From NCBI GenBank assembly GCA_027382625.1, contig JAJKFJ010020991.1:1-64000 (forward strand): a DNA stretch of 64,000 nt. Direction: 5' to 3'. The translations under genes were made by a program, and so were the position numbers. Below the pieces are notes generated by a model that did no database searches, was not told where the DNA came from, and worked only from the letters and a program-made list of their open reading frames with translations. The stretch comes from Tetmemena sp. SeJ-2015. Its lineage: Eukaryota; Ciliophora; Spirotrichea; Sporadotrichida; Oxytrichidae. Positions 31,901 to 43,229 of the stretch are shown here, in pieces (positions within the stretch are counted from its first letter, which is position 1; each line of letters opens with the position of its first letter).

Positions 31901-32671
31901 CCCATGTGCAAGTGAAGATAACGATATTCAGGATGTGGCATATGTACAGTTATTTCTAAGATAAGATTATAAGGTCAGATTCAATACATACCTGGTCTTT
32001 GAGTATGCGCTGATTAGTGCGCATCTTGTTGAAGCATTTGACTGCAGACCAAACACAGAAAGGCCAAACGAAGATAAGGATGTAACTGTAGAAGAACTCC
32101 ATCATCGAGCCTCTAGCTGTTCCACAGGAGTCATAGCACTATGCAAACAAGGATAAACGATTTTGAGAGTGTTCTTACAGTAATTCCAATATCCTCAATT
32201 ATGATGGAGATGAGAGAGGCTATGAGACCGCTTATAATTGCGTATATGTGGTACTTCAGGTGACTCAGGTCCTTAGGGTTGAACACCTTGGAGAGGGAGT
32301 TTATTAACTCTGATAAATAGTAGTGATAGAAGGCACAAGCAAATGTCGCAAAGACTCCAATCAGCCCTACCAGCTAGCAACCTACTAAATTGCGTTTGGA
32401 CATTTGAAGTATAGAGAAGACCAAGTGGATCACCATGATTTCGTCTACTATAACGATACCCATAAGCAGCAAATTATCTAAAGAATTCATTAACTTCTCT
32501 TTCAACGTGGATGGGGATCATAAGTCTTTAAAGTAACTAGATCAAGGTCTTCTTTCGATACTTACAAGGGTTCTTGTGGAGTTTTCTATTGAAAAGGTGA
32601 AAGAGAAAGATGAATAAGCCAGAGAGCAATGACACCCCGCTTATTGAGAATATTATGATGTTCGGATCCAT
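28922..32671 (-). CDS. GPCR fused to phosphatidylinositol-phosphate kinase (GPCR-PIPK)
   Basis: Start ATG 32671. The N-terminal part has hydrophobic segments including IIIFSISGVSLLSGLFIF, LLLMGIVIVDEIMVIHLVF, LVGLIGVFATFACAFYHYY, YAIISGLIASLISIII and FFYSYILIFVWPFCVW, a seven-helix receptor layout. The C-terminal part is a PIP kinase: SFEKTSAKGGKPL and DKRFLIKEVKKEERDFL (N-lobe), SLLAKIVGIYAIRI, then LRIMDYSLFLIVLEV (the conserved MDYSL motif), VYLMGLIDYLGKWNMNKRLE and a terminal helix HEFARRFLKKVKRVF. This architecture is known from Dictyostelium RpkA and oomycete GPCR-PIPKs; it would couple a receptor to PIP2 synthesis at a membrane. A polar tail follows, ending in DDHNKND before TGA 28922-28924. 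IESs at 29404-29501 and 29157-29188 interrupt the tail; others interrupt the receptor part. Confidence 0.85.
29157..29188. other. IES, 32 bp, pointer TACT (- strand)
   Basis: AGTA at 29153-29156 and 29185-29188 on the + strand. Removal joins QYQQRNPT to LGRGHNPPAHS in frame. Confidence 0.65.
29404..29501. other. IES, 98 bp, pointer GTTT (- strand)
   Basis: AAAC at 29400-29403 and 29498-29501 on the + strand. Removal joins the kinase terminal helix (KRVFRV) to SGDINSLHQPIHQN in frame. Without it the tail looks like a separate gene. Confidence 0.65.
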
Positions 32672-32819
32672 TTCCAACTATCTTAATTTATACTATAAAT
32701 GATAATAAATTCATACAATGGATTCTTCATAGTCATCTGTGATTACTTTAGTCCAGTTTAGGTATATTTTGGGTATTATTAAATAATAGAATAAACATCC
32801 CCTAACCAGTCAAAATAAA

Positions 32820-33900
32820 ATGGTAAGTCTAGCATATGTGCTATACTCATTCTGATTAAGTAGCTAGAGCCTGCATGCTTACTTGTGAATTGTATTTCTT
32901 GGAGACTTGCAATTTTATAATTCCTGAAATTTTCATTTGATCTTATTCCAACATTTAGGAATCAAAGCAGAAGAAGGTTCAACTAGAAGAGACTAAAGTC
33001 CCTATCAATAAGTTTTTAAATTTCTCTTTCTTTTTTAAATAAGGATTCAAAGAACGAAGAGAGCACTGAAAACACAAATGATGCCACCTTCGCTGGAGTG
33101 GATGAGGAGATGGAGCTCAACCAAGAAGATCAAGATGAACTCATGAACTTCGAAACTGTCAGCAAAAATAAGAGTTCGAATTCGATAAGGTCAAGCTAGC
33201 AGATGTAAGTGCTTGCAAATAATCAGACTTGCAATACTATATTTGTCTCTCTGTCGCAATTTATTGAACCCTCTATTGAAATTAATAGTCTGAACTTATA
33301 TATAGTTGAGTGTGAAGAATGAGTATCGCAGGATCCCAGTGCCTCGCCACAGATATACTCCCATGAAGTAAAACTGGGACTCAATTTTGAAAACTCTAGT
33401 CGAGCATATGAAGCTGCAAGTTAGAATGAACACTAAGCGTAGATGCGTTGAAATTAGAACTTCTGCAAATTTTATAACCCATATTCATATAACTTCAATT
33501 ATTTGCAAAGACTGAGGACATTGGAGCAGTATAGAAGTCAGCTGATTTTTTGAAGGCGTTCATGTTGGGATTTGAGATTCAGGACTCCGTGGCAATTTTG
33601 AGATTGGATGATCTCTACTTGGAGACTTTTGAAATAAAGGATGTGAAGACCCTCCATGGTGATCATTTAAGTAGATGCATCGGCAGAATCTGCGGAGAGA
33701 AGGGTAAGACCAAGTACGCAATTGAAAACGCAACTAGAACTAGAATTGTAGTGGCAGACAGCAAAATTCACATTCTTGGCTGCTTCAATAATATTCAGTT
33801 CGCAAGAGATGCAGTCTGCAATCTAATTCTCGGAAGCCCCCCAGGCAAGGTCTACTCTAAGCTAAGAACTGTTAGTAAGAGACTTGCAGAGAGGTTCTGA
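32820..33900 (+). CDS. PNO1: PNO1/DIM2, KH-domain 40S ribosome assembly factor
   Basis: Binds pre-40S particles and the 3' end of pre-18S rRNA. The C-terminal block 33550-33900 is highly typical: [55 protein letters not shown] and [11 protein letters not shown], ending at TGA 33898-33900. Upstream blocks give [14 protein letters not shown] and [11 protein letters not shown], also family-typical. ATG 32820-32822 is followed directly by a GT-AG intron (32823-32958), then [11 protein letters not shown]. The N-terminus is acidic, as in homologues. Further introns or IESs lie at about 33007-33050, 33204-33303 and 33460-33505. Confidence 0.93.
32823..32958 (+). other. Intron directly after the start codon of PNO1
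   Basis: The sequence ATG|GTAAGT...ATTTAG|GAA places the splice donor immediately after the ATG. The same design occurs in the VPS37 gene (18010-18160). Confidence 0.65.
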
Positions 33901-33969
33901 AATATAAATGCACTCGCTCGCTTAACTTAATTAAATGTTTGTTCTTGCTTCTTCAGTTAAATTTTAAGA

Positions 33970-35041
33970 AAATTAATGGTAGATAAACAAAGAAAAAGGT
34001 TTTATCTTGCTCTTATACTTCTGACTTCCATAAATGTTCCAATTAGAGCAGTCAGGTTTACTTTCTCATTTCCTCCTTGAGAGAGTCTGTACTAAATCTC
34101 TGCTATTCTCTAATACTATGTACATTTTTTGAAGGTCATCATATTTAGTCTTCATAACTGCTGCGTGGATTTCATTGACTACATCATCCATCGCAAGTGA
34201 ATGAAGTGCTCATAAGTTCCTTAATGCACTTTAGGGACTTGTTTACTTTATCTTGGTTCAGCCATTCATAATATCTAGGTGATCTACTGTGGTGATGGCC
34301 TGCCTGTTACCTTATAGACATCTTCTGTGGTTATATTTTAGTGAGCCAGGGAGCAAGATTCCAAGATATTAAGTACTTTTCTCATGTCTCCCTCCTGATA
34401 AGAAGATAATCGCTTTTGCTGCCTCAGCATTTAGGTTGATATTTTCTAGTACTGCTATTTCATTTAATCTTGTGAGAACTTAAGTGTTTTCAAGTGGCCC
34501 AAATCTGAAGCGAGTGCATCTAGATTGAAGAGCAGGAATGATCTTTGAAACGTAGTTGCAGATGAAGCAAGAATCTAGTGTTTGTGGTGTATTTCTCAAC
34601 TATGCGTCTGAGTGCGAACTGAGCTGGGTAAGGTCATTGCATCACACTCATCTAAGATCACAAACTTGATGCCCTTATTCATCAGCTGCTTGAGTGGAGC
34701 AGAAACTCTTAATCTGCTCTCTAACTACTTGAATACCTCTGTCATCTGAGGCATTCAACTCCAAGACCATGTTTCTGTACTTATCGGGCCCATAAATCTT
34801 GCTTAGCAATAGCTATCATGCATGATGTCTTTCCAGTACCAGGTGGGCCATGGAAGAGAAGGTGAGGCACTTTCTTTACCTTTATGAACTACTGAATCAC
34901 TTGAACTATGTCTTGATGAGAGATAATCGAATCGAGATCTGGAGGTCGATATTTCTCTACGAAAGGTAAATTTTTCTCTGTGTTGAATTTTGTAACGTTC
35001 GTAACTGTGATTGGCTAATCTCCGATTTGATCTACTTCCAT
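33970..35041 (-). CDS. RFC5: Replication factor C small subunit, RFC5-like
   Basis: AAA+ clamp-loader subunit that helps load PCNA. Start ATG 35041 ([13 protein letters not shown]), then [13 protein letters not shown], Walker [22 protein letters not shown], Walker [11 protein letters not shown], sensor [13 protein letters not shown] and the RFC5-characteristic [20 protein letters not shown]. The C-terminus reads [20 protein letters not shown]. Several small interruptions shift the frame (about 34790, 34630, 34570, 34380). The exact stop is not resolved because the frame stays open past 33990. The gene converges on PNO1, whose stop is at 33900, leaving a very short spacer. Confidence 0.88.
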
Positions 35042-35298
35042 AATTTTATAAATCCTATATTTATTTTCTATTCTGAAAAACTTGAAGTCATTAAATGAAA
35101 GTATTCATTAGTTCTAATATTCAAATTAAAACAAGAGTGAGTGATTTGAGAGTTATTAAATCAATTAAGGGTAATAAAGTATTCCTAAGAGCATAAGTTG
35201 TCTAAATTAATTATAAGTCTTCATTTATTATAATTCCTCAATTTAAAGATTAAACTTTAGAGGCAACTTTAATCCTTCCTATGATCAAAGTGTCTCAA

Positions 35299-36303
35299 TC
35301 AATACATTCTCCTATCTCCATCTCTTTCATCGCCATCCGACTCCATGATCTCATACTGAATGTTTGTGAAATCTGGGCTTTTATCAATCCCTTAATCTTT
35401 ATTAGATGCTGTGGGCCTGCCATTCCTGATCACCCCCTTGCCTTAATTCTAGAATCTGGAAAGCAAGTCATTCCTCAGATTATTCTAGGGCTTGCTTTGA
35501 TGAGGCTTTCCTGAGTTGTTGAAAGTGAAATCGGTGCCATCCTCATCACTGTCTCTCATTTTAGTGTGGTCTACAAATCCTCTCAAGTCTCTTATTTCCT
35601 AACCCTCACCTGTTGTCTCAAACAAGAAAAAATTATGATCTCAAACTGACCGCTACCGAAATTTGGAGTTGCTATTTGTTAAAGCTAACTCACTCCATAG
35701 GGATCTATCTGTTCATTATCTGAAGACTCTTCATCATCTTCTCCCTTCAAACCTTTAGATGTTTAGTACTTTTTGAATTTTCCTCCATCATCTGCTTCTA
35801 ATTCATCCTCGTCAAATGATGATCGTTCCTCAGGGTACTCATTCTCTGACTTGCCCTCACAATTTGAATCCTCAGAATCATTCTCACTCAACTATTCTTG
35901 AGCAAGATTCCTTCTCTGAGTACTGGAATCAGCCACAAAGTACTAAGCCAAATCCTCAACCACAAAGTAATCATGCTCATCGTCTTCTTGTTCGTTTTCC
36001 CCCTCGCCTAAGTTAGCTGTCAAACTAAGAGCTCTGCCTTGAGGGTCTCTAAACTACCTCTATCTTTCTCGCTCCGTGTATCGAGTCTCCACCTCAGCCA
36101 TAGACTTCAACTCCTCTTCGCCGAACTTTTGAGCTTAGAGGATCTGATTGAAGTTTTACTGAAAGTTTTTTAAGTACTCTGAGGCGTCCTCAATTTTCTA
36201 ACCTCCCTCTGAGCTGTTTTTGAATATTCTATCTTGAGTTAATATAGGTAAATGAGATAATGCTGAGAAGTAATGATAATGAAATTAAGAATTTGGGTTG
36301 CAT
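35299..36303 (-). CDS. Acidic, low-complexity protein of unknown function
   Basis: Stop TGA 35299-35301. The last block, from about 35600, reads EIRDLRGFVDHTKMRDSDEDG and ends GDERDGDRRMY. Upstream blocks are very acidic (EDDEESSDNEQIDPYG) with Tyr/Arg-containing ETRYTERE and an N-terminal ASEYLKNFQQNFNQILQAQKF. ATG 36303 is a tentative start, since the AT-rich DNA between 36303 and 36240 may be partly an IES. No family recognised. Confidence 0.5.
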
Positions 36304-36403
36304 TCTACTAAATGAGTGAGTGTTGGGATATAAATAGGCGTGAGTGATTGGTATAATTTCTTTTTGATTAATTCTTAACTAACTCACAAACTCAAGTACG
36401 ACC

Positions 36404-38214
36404 ATGAACTCCCAAGATCTTAATATATTTAGCTTCACCCACTCTTCTCATTCCTCTTCTCTCAAACTACCCTCTCTTCCTTATTTCCAAAAATAATCCA
36501 CAAATTGAAAATATGCACTTTCAACATATTGAAAGCAATATAACTGTGAAGCTGTTAATAAATATACCACATAATTCTTGCCCACTCAACAGCAGCACGA
36601 AGAGGAACTAAACATTTAAGTGTGAGAGAGAAATTTTAGGATTATTGATGATTGTGTTTGGGTTTATTCTTTTTGGCAGAACTAGAAGAGCAAATGGTGC
36701 AACACTCAGAGGGACGGGATCTCTCCACGGAATCACTCACCCACCATGATCTAGAAAATCATCATCTTCACGACACTTCTCTTCAACCCTTCGATGAGAG
36801 AGAGCTAGAAGCACTACTGGCACTCGAATAAAAAGGGAACTAGTACTTTGGACGATAGAGTTTTCTCGCTGAATGCTCAGCGCGTTGATTCACAAAGTGT
36901 CAGAAGCAACTAATTTGAGGAAAGGAAAGAGCCGGAATTCAAATCTTAGACACCAGCGATGGAATCTAAAGTGCAACTCCAAGACTAGGAGAAAAAGCAC
37001 AAGCTTCAATAATTAATGAATGCAAATGTATTTTCCTCTTTATATTAAAATTTAAAGTTTAAAGGGAATTTTTTAAAAAGAGGAATTAATTTTAATTTTT
37101 TTATTAAATTAAAAAAAGGGGGAATTTAAACTAATCATGGAATTAAAAATGACAGTGTGATTAGTTCCGAGGGGTACCCTTAATGTTATAATTTAATAAA
37201 TTAACCCCAATTTGCCTCCAAATTAATTCCCCAAAAGGGAACTTTTCCCCCAATCTTCCAATTTTTGTTGGGAAAATGTTTTTTTTTCAAATTTAAAGAT
37301 TATAAGCGAATCAACCAAAAAAAAAAAAAAAAAAAAATTTTAATAAATGACGTACGTGATAGAGCGTCTGACATTTCCGCTCTGGAGGTTTGAAAGGGTA
37401 AAAAACTCTATTAATTTTTTTTAAGTACGCAAGTGAAACGGGGTAAAACTGCATTTATTCAATTAACTTCATTTATTATTTTAATCAACATTTAATAAAA
37501 TTAAATAAAACCATTTAATCTATATTTCTTAAGCCCAAACAAGCCCCAAATCTTCTCCAATTGCAAAAAAAGGGCAAGAGAAGAATTCTATATGCTCAGC
37601 TTTCTCAACAGCTTCGGAACTTTCCACAAATCTTTGCTCTACATTCATTGTTCAATTATTTCTACATATTTTCTTTTTGCTCCGGATTTGAGAGTGGCAG
37701 TATTTCGATGGGTTCGAAGTCGCTGCAGAGCGGCGTAAACCCCGACTTCCAGGCAACTCTTATCTCCACCACCGACAGTCTGTCGAAAATAGATTCCTAA
37801 CAGTCAATTTAATAAGAGACCATCATCTTCACTCTAAACCTCTCCCCCGAGTTGCAAGCACAAGAGCAAAAGTTTTTCGAGGTCATTAAACTCAACAGCA
37901 GCTTCAAGAGAGGGCTTGGTTAAATGGAGTGCGATAGAATGCAGCGTGCTGAGAGAATAAAGCAGAGTGAGCAGGAGCGACTCCTTTAATTGCAATAATA
38001 AATTATTGAGGGTGAGTCCAAGGATTCTCACCCCTGCTAAACATATGATTAAGGCCACTGCAATAATTATAATTTATCACTCTCAGCAATAACTCACTCA
38101 GAAGCTGATTTGGATTCTTACTAAAATTAAAAAGATCCTCTCTCACCACCACTCACTACCTTAGAATAATAATTAGGGGAGCTCATTCAATTAAATCGCA
38201 AGCGATAAAGATGA
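36404..38214 (+). CDS. Unknown Gln/Glu-rich protein split by a roughly 650-bp insertion
   Basis: ATG 36404 (MNSQDLNIFSFTHSSHSSS). Coding resumes at 36676-36870 (AELEEQMVQHSEGRD) and, after a frame change, to about 37018. A long clean block 37690-38214 (GSISMGSKSLQSGVNPDFQ ... LGELIQLNRKRQR) ends in TGA 38212-38214 and uses more than a dozen TAA/TAG codons as Gln. The interval 37020-37680 is AT-rich and clearly not coding, so it is either one long IES or a mobile insertion. The protein looks partly coiled; no domain recognised. Confidence 0.6.
37020..37680. mobile_element. Long IES or insertion with A-tract and tRNA-like remnant
   Basis: Interrupts the 36404-38214 gene. It contains a run of 21 A (37317-37337), followed at about 37355-37400 by a stretch resembling part of a tRNA (AGAGCGTCTGAC followed by a degenerate GGTTTGAA B-box-like motif). 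The fold cannot be completed, so a degraded tRNA-derived retroposon inside an IES is only a possibility. Confidence 0.35.
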
Positions 38215-38727
38215 GTTCCAATAAGAGGAGGAGTAACTGCTTAGTGAAATTCTCCTTTTGAGGAAAAAAAAAAAGTTTGAAGGGCACTTGGAAGTCTCAA
38301 GTTGTGAAAAATAGGATGAGATGAGGGAGAGGAGGAGCGGATAACTCAGCTTTCTCTCTCTCTATTATCAAATAAGGTATACGACAGTAAATAATAGATA
38401 AACTCCATAAATATCTTAGCTCTATAGGAGGAGCGTTGTGAACAAACTAAATACCATATACTTTATCAAAGCACTAATAAATTTTAAGACGATCATATCA
38501 ATTCAGCTAACTCTTAAATCTCCAATTCTTTTCCTCTTTCTCACTTCATTTCTAAAATTTATTAAGTCATGGTCGGAACAGATCATCTAAAAGGGTGGAA
38601 GGGAAATATGTCATAATTTAAGTTTTTATTATGAATCCATAAAGGTAGTGAAAAATAAGCTTTCATAAAGATGATTTGAGGAAGATGAATGTCTAAAATA
38701 CTCTTTAGACTTCAGAATGATGTGTTT
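38215..38727. other. Spacer
   Basis: Between two gene ends. Includes purine-rich, partly open stretches (38215-38345) that might be a 3' continuation of the upstream gene; otherwise AT-rich. Confidence 0.4.
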
Positions 38728-40737
38728 TCATATGGGTCTAGTGTCTCCTTTGTTATCAAACGATTCTCTGTAGTTGATAGATGGGAAATCTGCTTTCTGG
38801 TGCTTTGCCGCCTTCTCCTCTAAGAGTCTCTTCTTCTCTTCATCTTTCTCTCTTCTCTTTCTATCAGCCTCGTCGTCTCTTGCATTCATAAATAGTACGA
38901 TGGGCATAAAAATGTTTCAAAGCTTTATCTCTGATTGTGTTCAGAGAGTCTCTCCTTTCTCTTAGCTAGCCACTTCTTGTAAAGAATAACTCCAATTGTA
39001 GCTAAGGCGACAAGAATCATAAAGGCGAGGAATGCATAAGCGGAGATGGTCCATCGCTCTGCCAATTTCTGCTCCTCAATTTACTTCTGTTGGTTGCTGA
39101 TATCTAGAGTCAATCCAACTCTGTGATTATCATAAATTCACTTTTACCCTTATCTATAACACTAACTTTAATAGGTTTATCATAGTCGAAGATGGTGTAG
39201 AAGTTCTTTAGGAAGACATTTCCGAGCACAATTTTGTTTTCACTTTCTGGAACTGTACCTACAAGACCGAGTTGGCAGTAGGTAGGCTTTCCATTGGATT
39301 TGAGTTGCACTAGGTAATTTTCAGGAGGCACTTCGTAAAAGAGCCCGTAACCATTTCAATAAGAACATATTAAGATTCGAGATGATATTGAGCTGAGTTT
39401 ACTAAGACTTGTCGCTACCTTGGAGTTTGAGTCCCAAGGTTATCTCTGTGATGTCAGAGCACTCTCCTTTACGAACGCAGAAGATTGTAGAGTTGGTTGG
39501 GTCGCAGATGAAATCAGCAGCTGCCAAATCTTTCACATAGATCTTTGCTAATGTTGTGTACATCGACAAGGGCAGGGCAATCAATTGTATTCTCTCAAAC
39601 AATAAATCCAAGATGACAAAGGGAAATATTTGAATGAAAGGCTCTGCTGGATTAATCTCAGCAGTATAAGTTGCGCCACTTGAGAAAAAGGACTCAGTGC
39701 CAAGCTTAGCATCGATCAAGTTCAAGCTCCAAGAGTTATTGCTAATTAACGGCCACCACACAATCTGAACTCAATTCTTAGTTTAAACTATAGTTAAAGA
39801 TTCTATGAATGCTCGAATCACCATCTCCACCCATCAGATCTGAATTGTAGCCTCCTATCCTGAGTTAACTTTTATAGCTGCTGTCGAGCTCATCCTCGAT
39901 ATAAAGGCCTGCCATGCCTTGAGAGATCACATTTGAATCTTTCATCATCTCGACAATATTTGATCTGTCAGCAGAAATCTTAAGGCCGAGGATTCCACTT
40001 GCCTCGTCAAAACCTGGATCTGCAGAAGCTCCGAAGAACTAGCCTTGCACGGCGCAATGGTTCTTATCAGAGTCGAGACAAAACCAATCGTAATATAATA
40101 AAAGAGTAAAAGATTAGAGGTAAAACATTGCTCTTCTTGATTAAATAATAGTACTGGCCTGTGAATATAAAGCGATTGAGTTTTGGGTAGTATATCTCCT
40201 CATATTCAGTAATGGAATTTTTCTTTGGATCCTTATACTTGAGGGTAGTAGAAGCTGATCTGAAGAACTTCTGATACTTGCAAGATGAGCACTCATCAGT
40301 TGAGACATAGGTAAATAGCATATGCCAATTATTTTGTTTCCATTTTTTATTTCAGCTTTATTAGAAATGCTTCCATCGATAATGACGTCTATGTTTTTGC
40401 TGTTGGAACCTAGGTAGATAGTAGTCTGATAATACATGTTCCTTCTATTGGTTAGGGTAACTGAAAATGCATCGCTACTCTTTTAGAGGAAAGGCTTCTC
40501 ATTTATTGATTGCAGTGATGGCGATTAGGATACAGGCTCTTTCTTTATAGTTTAACTTAACTTGAAGTCAAAAATTTAGGCAGAGCTCATTCCACACATA
40601 GAAACTTAATATATTCTTATAGTGTTATATTTAACTAATGCTAATGAGGAGAGTGCAAGCATGTGAAGTGAATTCTTGCTTTTTGGAATGTGAGTTCTTG
40701 TTTGTGACTGCCCACTCTGGAATCCTGTGTCTTTCAT
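38728..40737 (-). CDS. Pepsin-like (A1) aspartic-protease-fold membrane protein, possibly inactive
   Basis: Start ATG 40737, with a hydrophobic MLALSSLAL stretch soon after. The N-lobe begins MYYQTTIYLGSNSKNIDVIID; later blocks match the A1 fold: ASGILGLKIS, WWPLISNNSWSLNL and the near-terminal ENKIVLGNVFLKNFYTIFDY. A transmembrane helix (ISAYAFLAFMILVALATIG) and a short basic cytoplasmic tail follow, ending at TGA 38728-38730. Family members need two DTG/DSG motifs. Here the first reads IID followed by GS across an interruption, and the second reads ILD followed by hydrophobic residues across another, so the catalytic loops are either rebuilt by IES removal that I could not fix exactly, or lost. 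Confidence 0.72.
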
Positions 40738-40996
40738 TTTGTAAATAAATATAATGATTAAGATCTACTAGATATTTTATACACACACTACATCATCGCT
40801 ATAGACTCTAGCAGCAGCAATTAATTTCAAACTCTAGCCTCTCTCGGAATTTAGTAGAGATAAATATTTAAAGTTAATGAAATTAATATCAAAATCAATT
40901 CAGCTATCGCTAACCACCCGCAAATGAATAGCTCATCAAATAAGTTTAGTTCAATTATATTGAATAAACTACATTTAACATTTTATTTAAGTTTAA
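40738..40996. other. AT-rich divergent spacer
   Basis: Lies between the starts of two divergent genes (aspartic-protease-like, - and oligoribonuclease, +). AT-rich; presumably contains both promoters, but no motif is identified. Confidence 0.4.
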
Positions 40997-41785
40997 ATGA
41001 ACTATTTTGAATTTAGCTCTGGACAAGGAAAAACTTGCTTCACGATATCTGACGACCCAATCGTGTGGATAGACCTAGAGATGACTGGTCTTGATATCTA
41101 CAGAGAATAAATTTTAGAAGATTGGGATCGTTCTAACTGACTCCGACCTGGCTAATAAAATCATCGGACCGAATCTTATCCTTTCTTGCAACGAATAGAC
41201 TCTCTCCAACATGGATGACTGGAATCAATAATATTCGTAGTAGTTTTTGATAATTTGATCAAACTCATCACAACCAAAGTGGGTTAATTGCTCAGGTGAG
41301 AGCGTCAACCTTGACTGTGGAGGAAGCAGAGTAATAGATCTTGGATTTCCTGAAAGAAAAAGGAGTGAGGGAGGAAGCTGCTCCACTTGCAGGCAATTGC
41401 ATCCACACAGATAGGAAGTTCCTCTGCAAATAAAGACAAATTAAAATATTAAAGTATTTAACATTTAATGTAATATTTAATCTATAGCACTTACGATAAT
41501 TTTGATCGAGTAAACATCTTTCAGATTTGGGTTTTACATGCCTAAAGTAAAAATGGATAAATAACTATTTTTTATTATAAAGATAGCCTAGACTAATGGA
41601 GTTCTTGAGCTATAAAATTATTGATGTGACTACTTTCAAGTAGCTTTGTTGGCGGTGGAATTAAAATGTCTTTTAAGAAAAGACCCAAAAAGCACGGGGG
41701 TCACAGAGCACTAGACGATATCCTGGAGAGCATTGATGAAATGGAGTACTATAAAAATAATTTCATCCAAAAAGGACAAAAATGA
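40997..41785 (+). CDS. Oligoribonuclease, DEDDh 3'-5' exonuclease (REXO2/Orn type)
   Basis: Degrades very short RNAs in mitochondria and/or cytosol. ATG 40997. The DEDD motifs are visible in order: Exo[13 protein letters not shown] (Asp, Glu), Exo[15 protein letters not shown] (Asp) and Exo[17 protein letters not shown] (His, Asp). Family segments TDSDL and [17 protein letters not shown] are present. Stop TGA 41783-41785. Frame breaks at about 41117, 41230-41270, 41425-41580 and 41660 mark introns or IESs, one of them AT-rich and over 100 bp. Catalytic residues appear intact. Confidence 0.9.
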
Positions 41786-41915
41786 AAGAGAGGAGTAGTT
41801 TCATTCCCTAATTTTCTAAAATTTATCTAAATTCTTCTTTTCTCCTTTAAAATTGTGAATGACTATTCATTTCTTGGAAGGGAAGAAAAATAATTAAATT
41901 AGTCGATTAAGAAAA

Positions 41916-43026
41916 ATGCAATTCGGTGGAGGCTACAACATAAATCAAAATGCAAGGCCAGCTGGTCCCAGAGCAGGTAAAATTAGACCATCTTGAAACT
42001 ATGCATAGGGCTTGGAGGACAGAGAATATAAACTGATCCGTTTGCAAGCTACAACAAAGGTTCAGGTAGTGTCGGCATGTCAGCCATTGAAGAAACTATA
42101 GGTAATTTTAGAATAATAGACACGCATTAAACTTCTTAACATCATCTAATGAATAATTCTATAGCTTCTTAAATGAACTCTGTGGCTGGACAGTTGATTA
42201 AGAATCAAATATAGGGTCACATCAGTTAAGTGTAAGTTAAAATGTTGGCCTACAAACTTTTGTAGGGTAGGGGAAGTGCCTAAGTCCTGGCTGACACTAG
42301 AAAGCATCAAAGATTATTTTGACGTGGACAATTTGTACGTCCTCAGGAAACTCAAACTCATTCTTTTCCCTGTCATTATCCAAAAAGAACACTATTATCA
42401 TTTTATATGACCACCCAGGCGATCCATGGAGAAGATATATTTTCTTAAATACTTTATATTTTTAAGATAAGTAGGTGGCTATGAATTCAACAACATCGAG
42501 TTACCTCCAAGAGAAGACGTGCAGGCCCCAGATCTTTACATTCCAATTATGTCGTTCGTGACCTTCATTCTCATCACAGGACTCTACCTCGGCAACACTC
42601 AAGCGTAAGCTGATTTCACACTCACGTCATTCTTTGTTTAGTTTTAACCCAGAGATGCTTGGCTATATTTACTCAAAGTCTATGTTCTTCTGGTGTCTTG
42701 AATCTCTAATTCTCAAAGGCTGTTTCTACTTCCTTGGTTTCGGCAATCCATCCTTTTTTGAAGTCTTGAGTTACACTGGCTACAAATTCGTGGACTTGGT
42801 ACTGATAGTAATAGTCCAACTGACTTTGGGCTATACCGCCTCATACATAGCATTTGGAATATTGGGATTATCTTTCGGCCTATTCTTCTACAAAACAATG
42901 GGAAGATTCGCTAGTGGAAATACTCTCGCTGCTCATATAAATGACGGCAATATGAGCAAAAAGACTTTCATTTTGGTATGCGCAGTCTTATAAGTAGTCA
43001 TGATATGGATTATCAGTTCTAATTGA
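41916..43026 (+). CDS. YIF1-family Golgi/ER membrane protein
   Basis: YIF1 partners YIP1 in ER-Golgi vesicle transport. ATG 41916 ([18 protein letters not shown]). A short cytosolic N-terminus includes [18 protein letters not shown] and [19 protein letters not shown]. Four to five membrane spans follow, including [18 protein letters not shown] and [19 protein letters not shown], as in YIF1. Stop TGA 43024-43026. Interruptions lie at about 41980-42005, 42105-42165, 42235-42285 and 42380-42475. Confidence 0.82.
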
Positions 43027-43229
43027 AAGCAGAGGAAGAAGAAATGATCATTTTTTACTGTACATAAATTAGCATTTTTCAGTTAAACAGTCTCTCAAGA
43101 AATGAAGAGATAAATTTCATGAAATAAAATTATTGATACAGTTTGAAGCTTTAAAATCATTAGCCATTTCTCAGATCTGGGATTGCTACTATCCCTTGCC
43201 TAACTTGATTCTAATCCAATAAATAAGTT

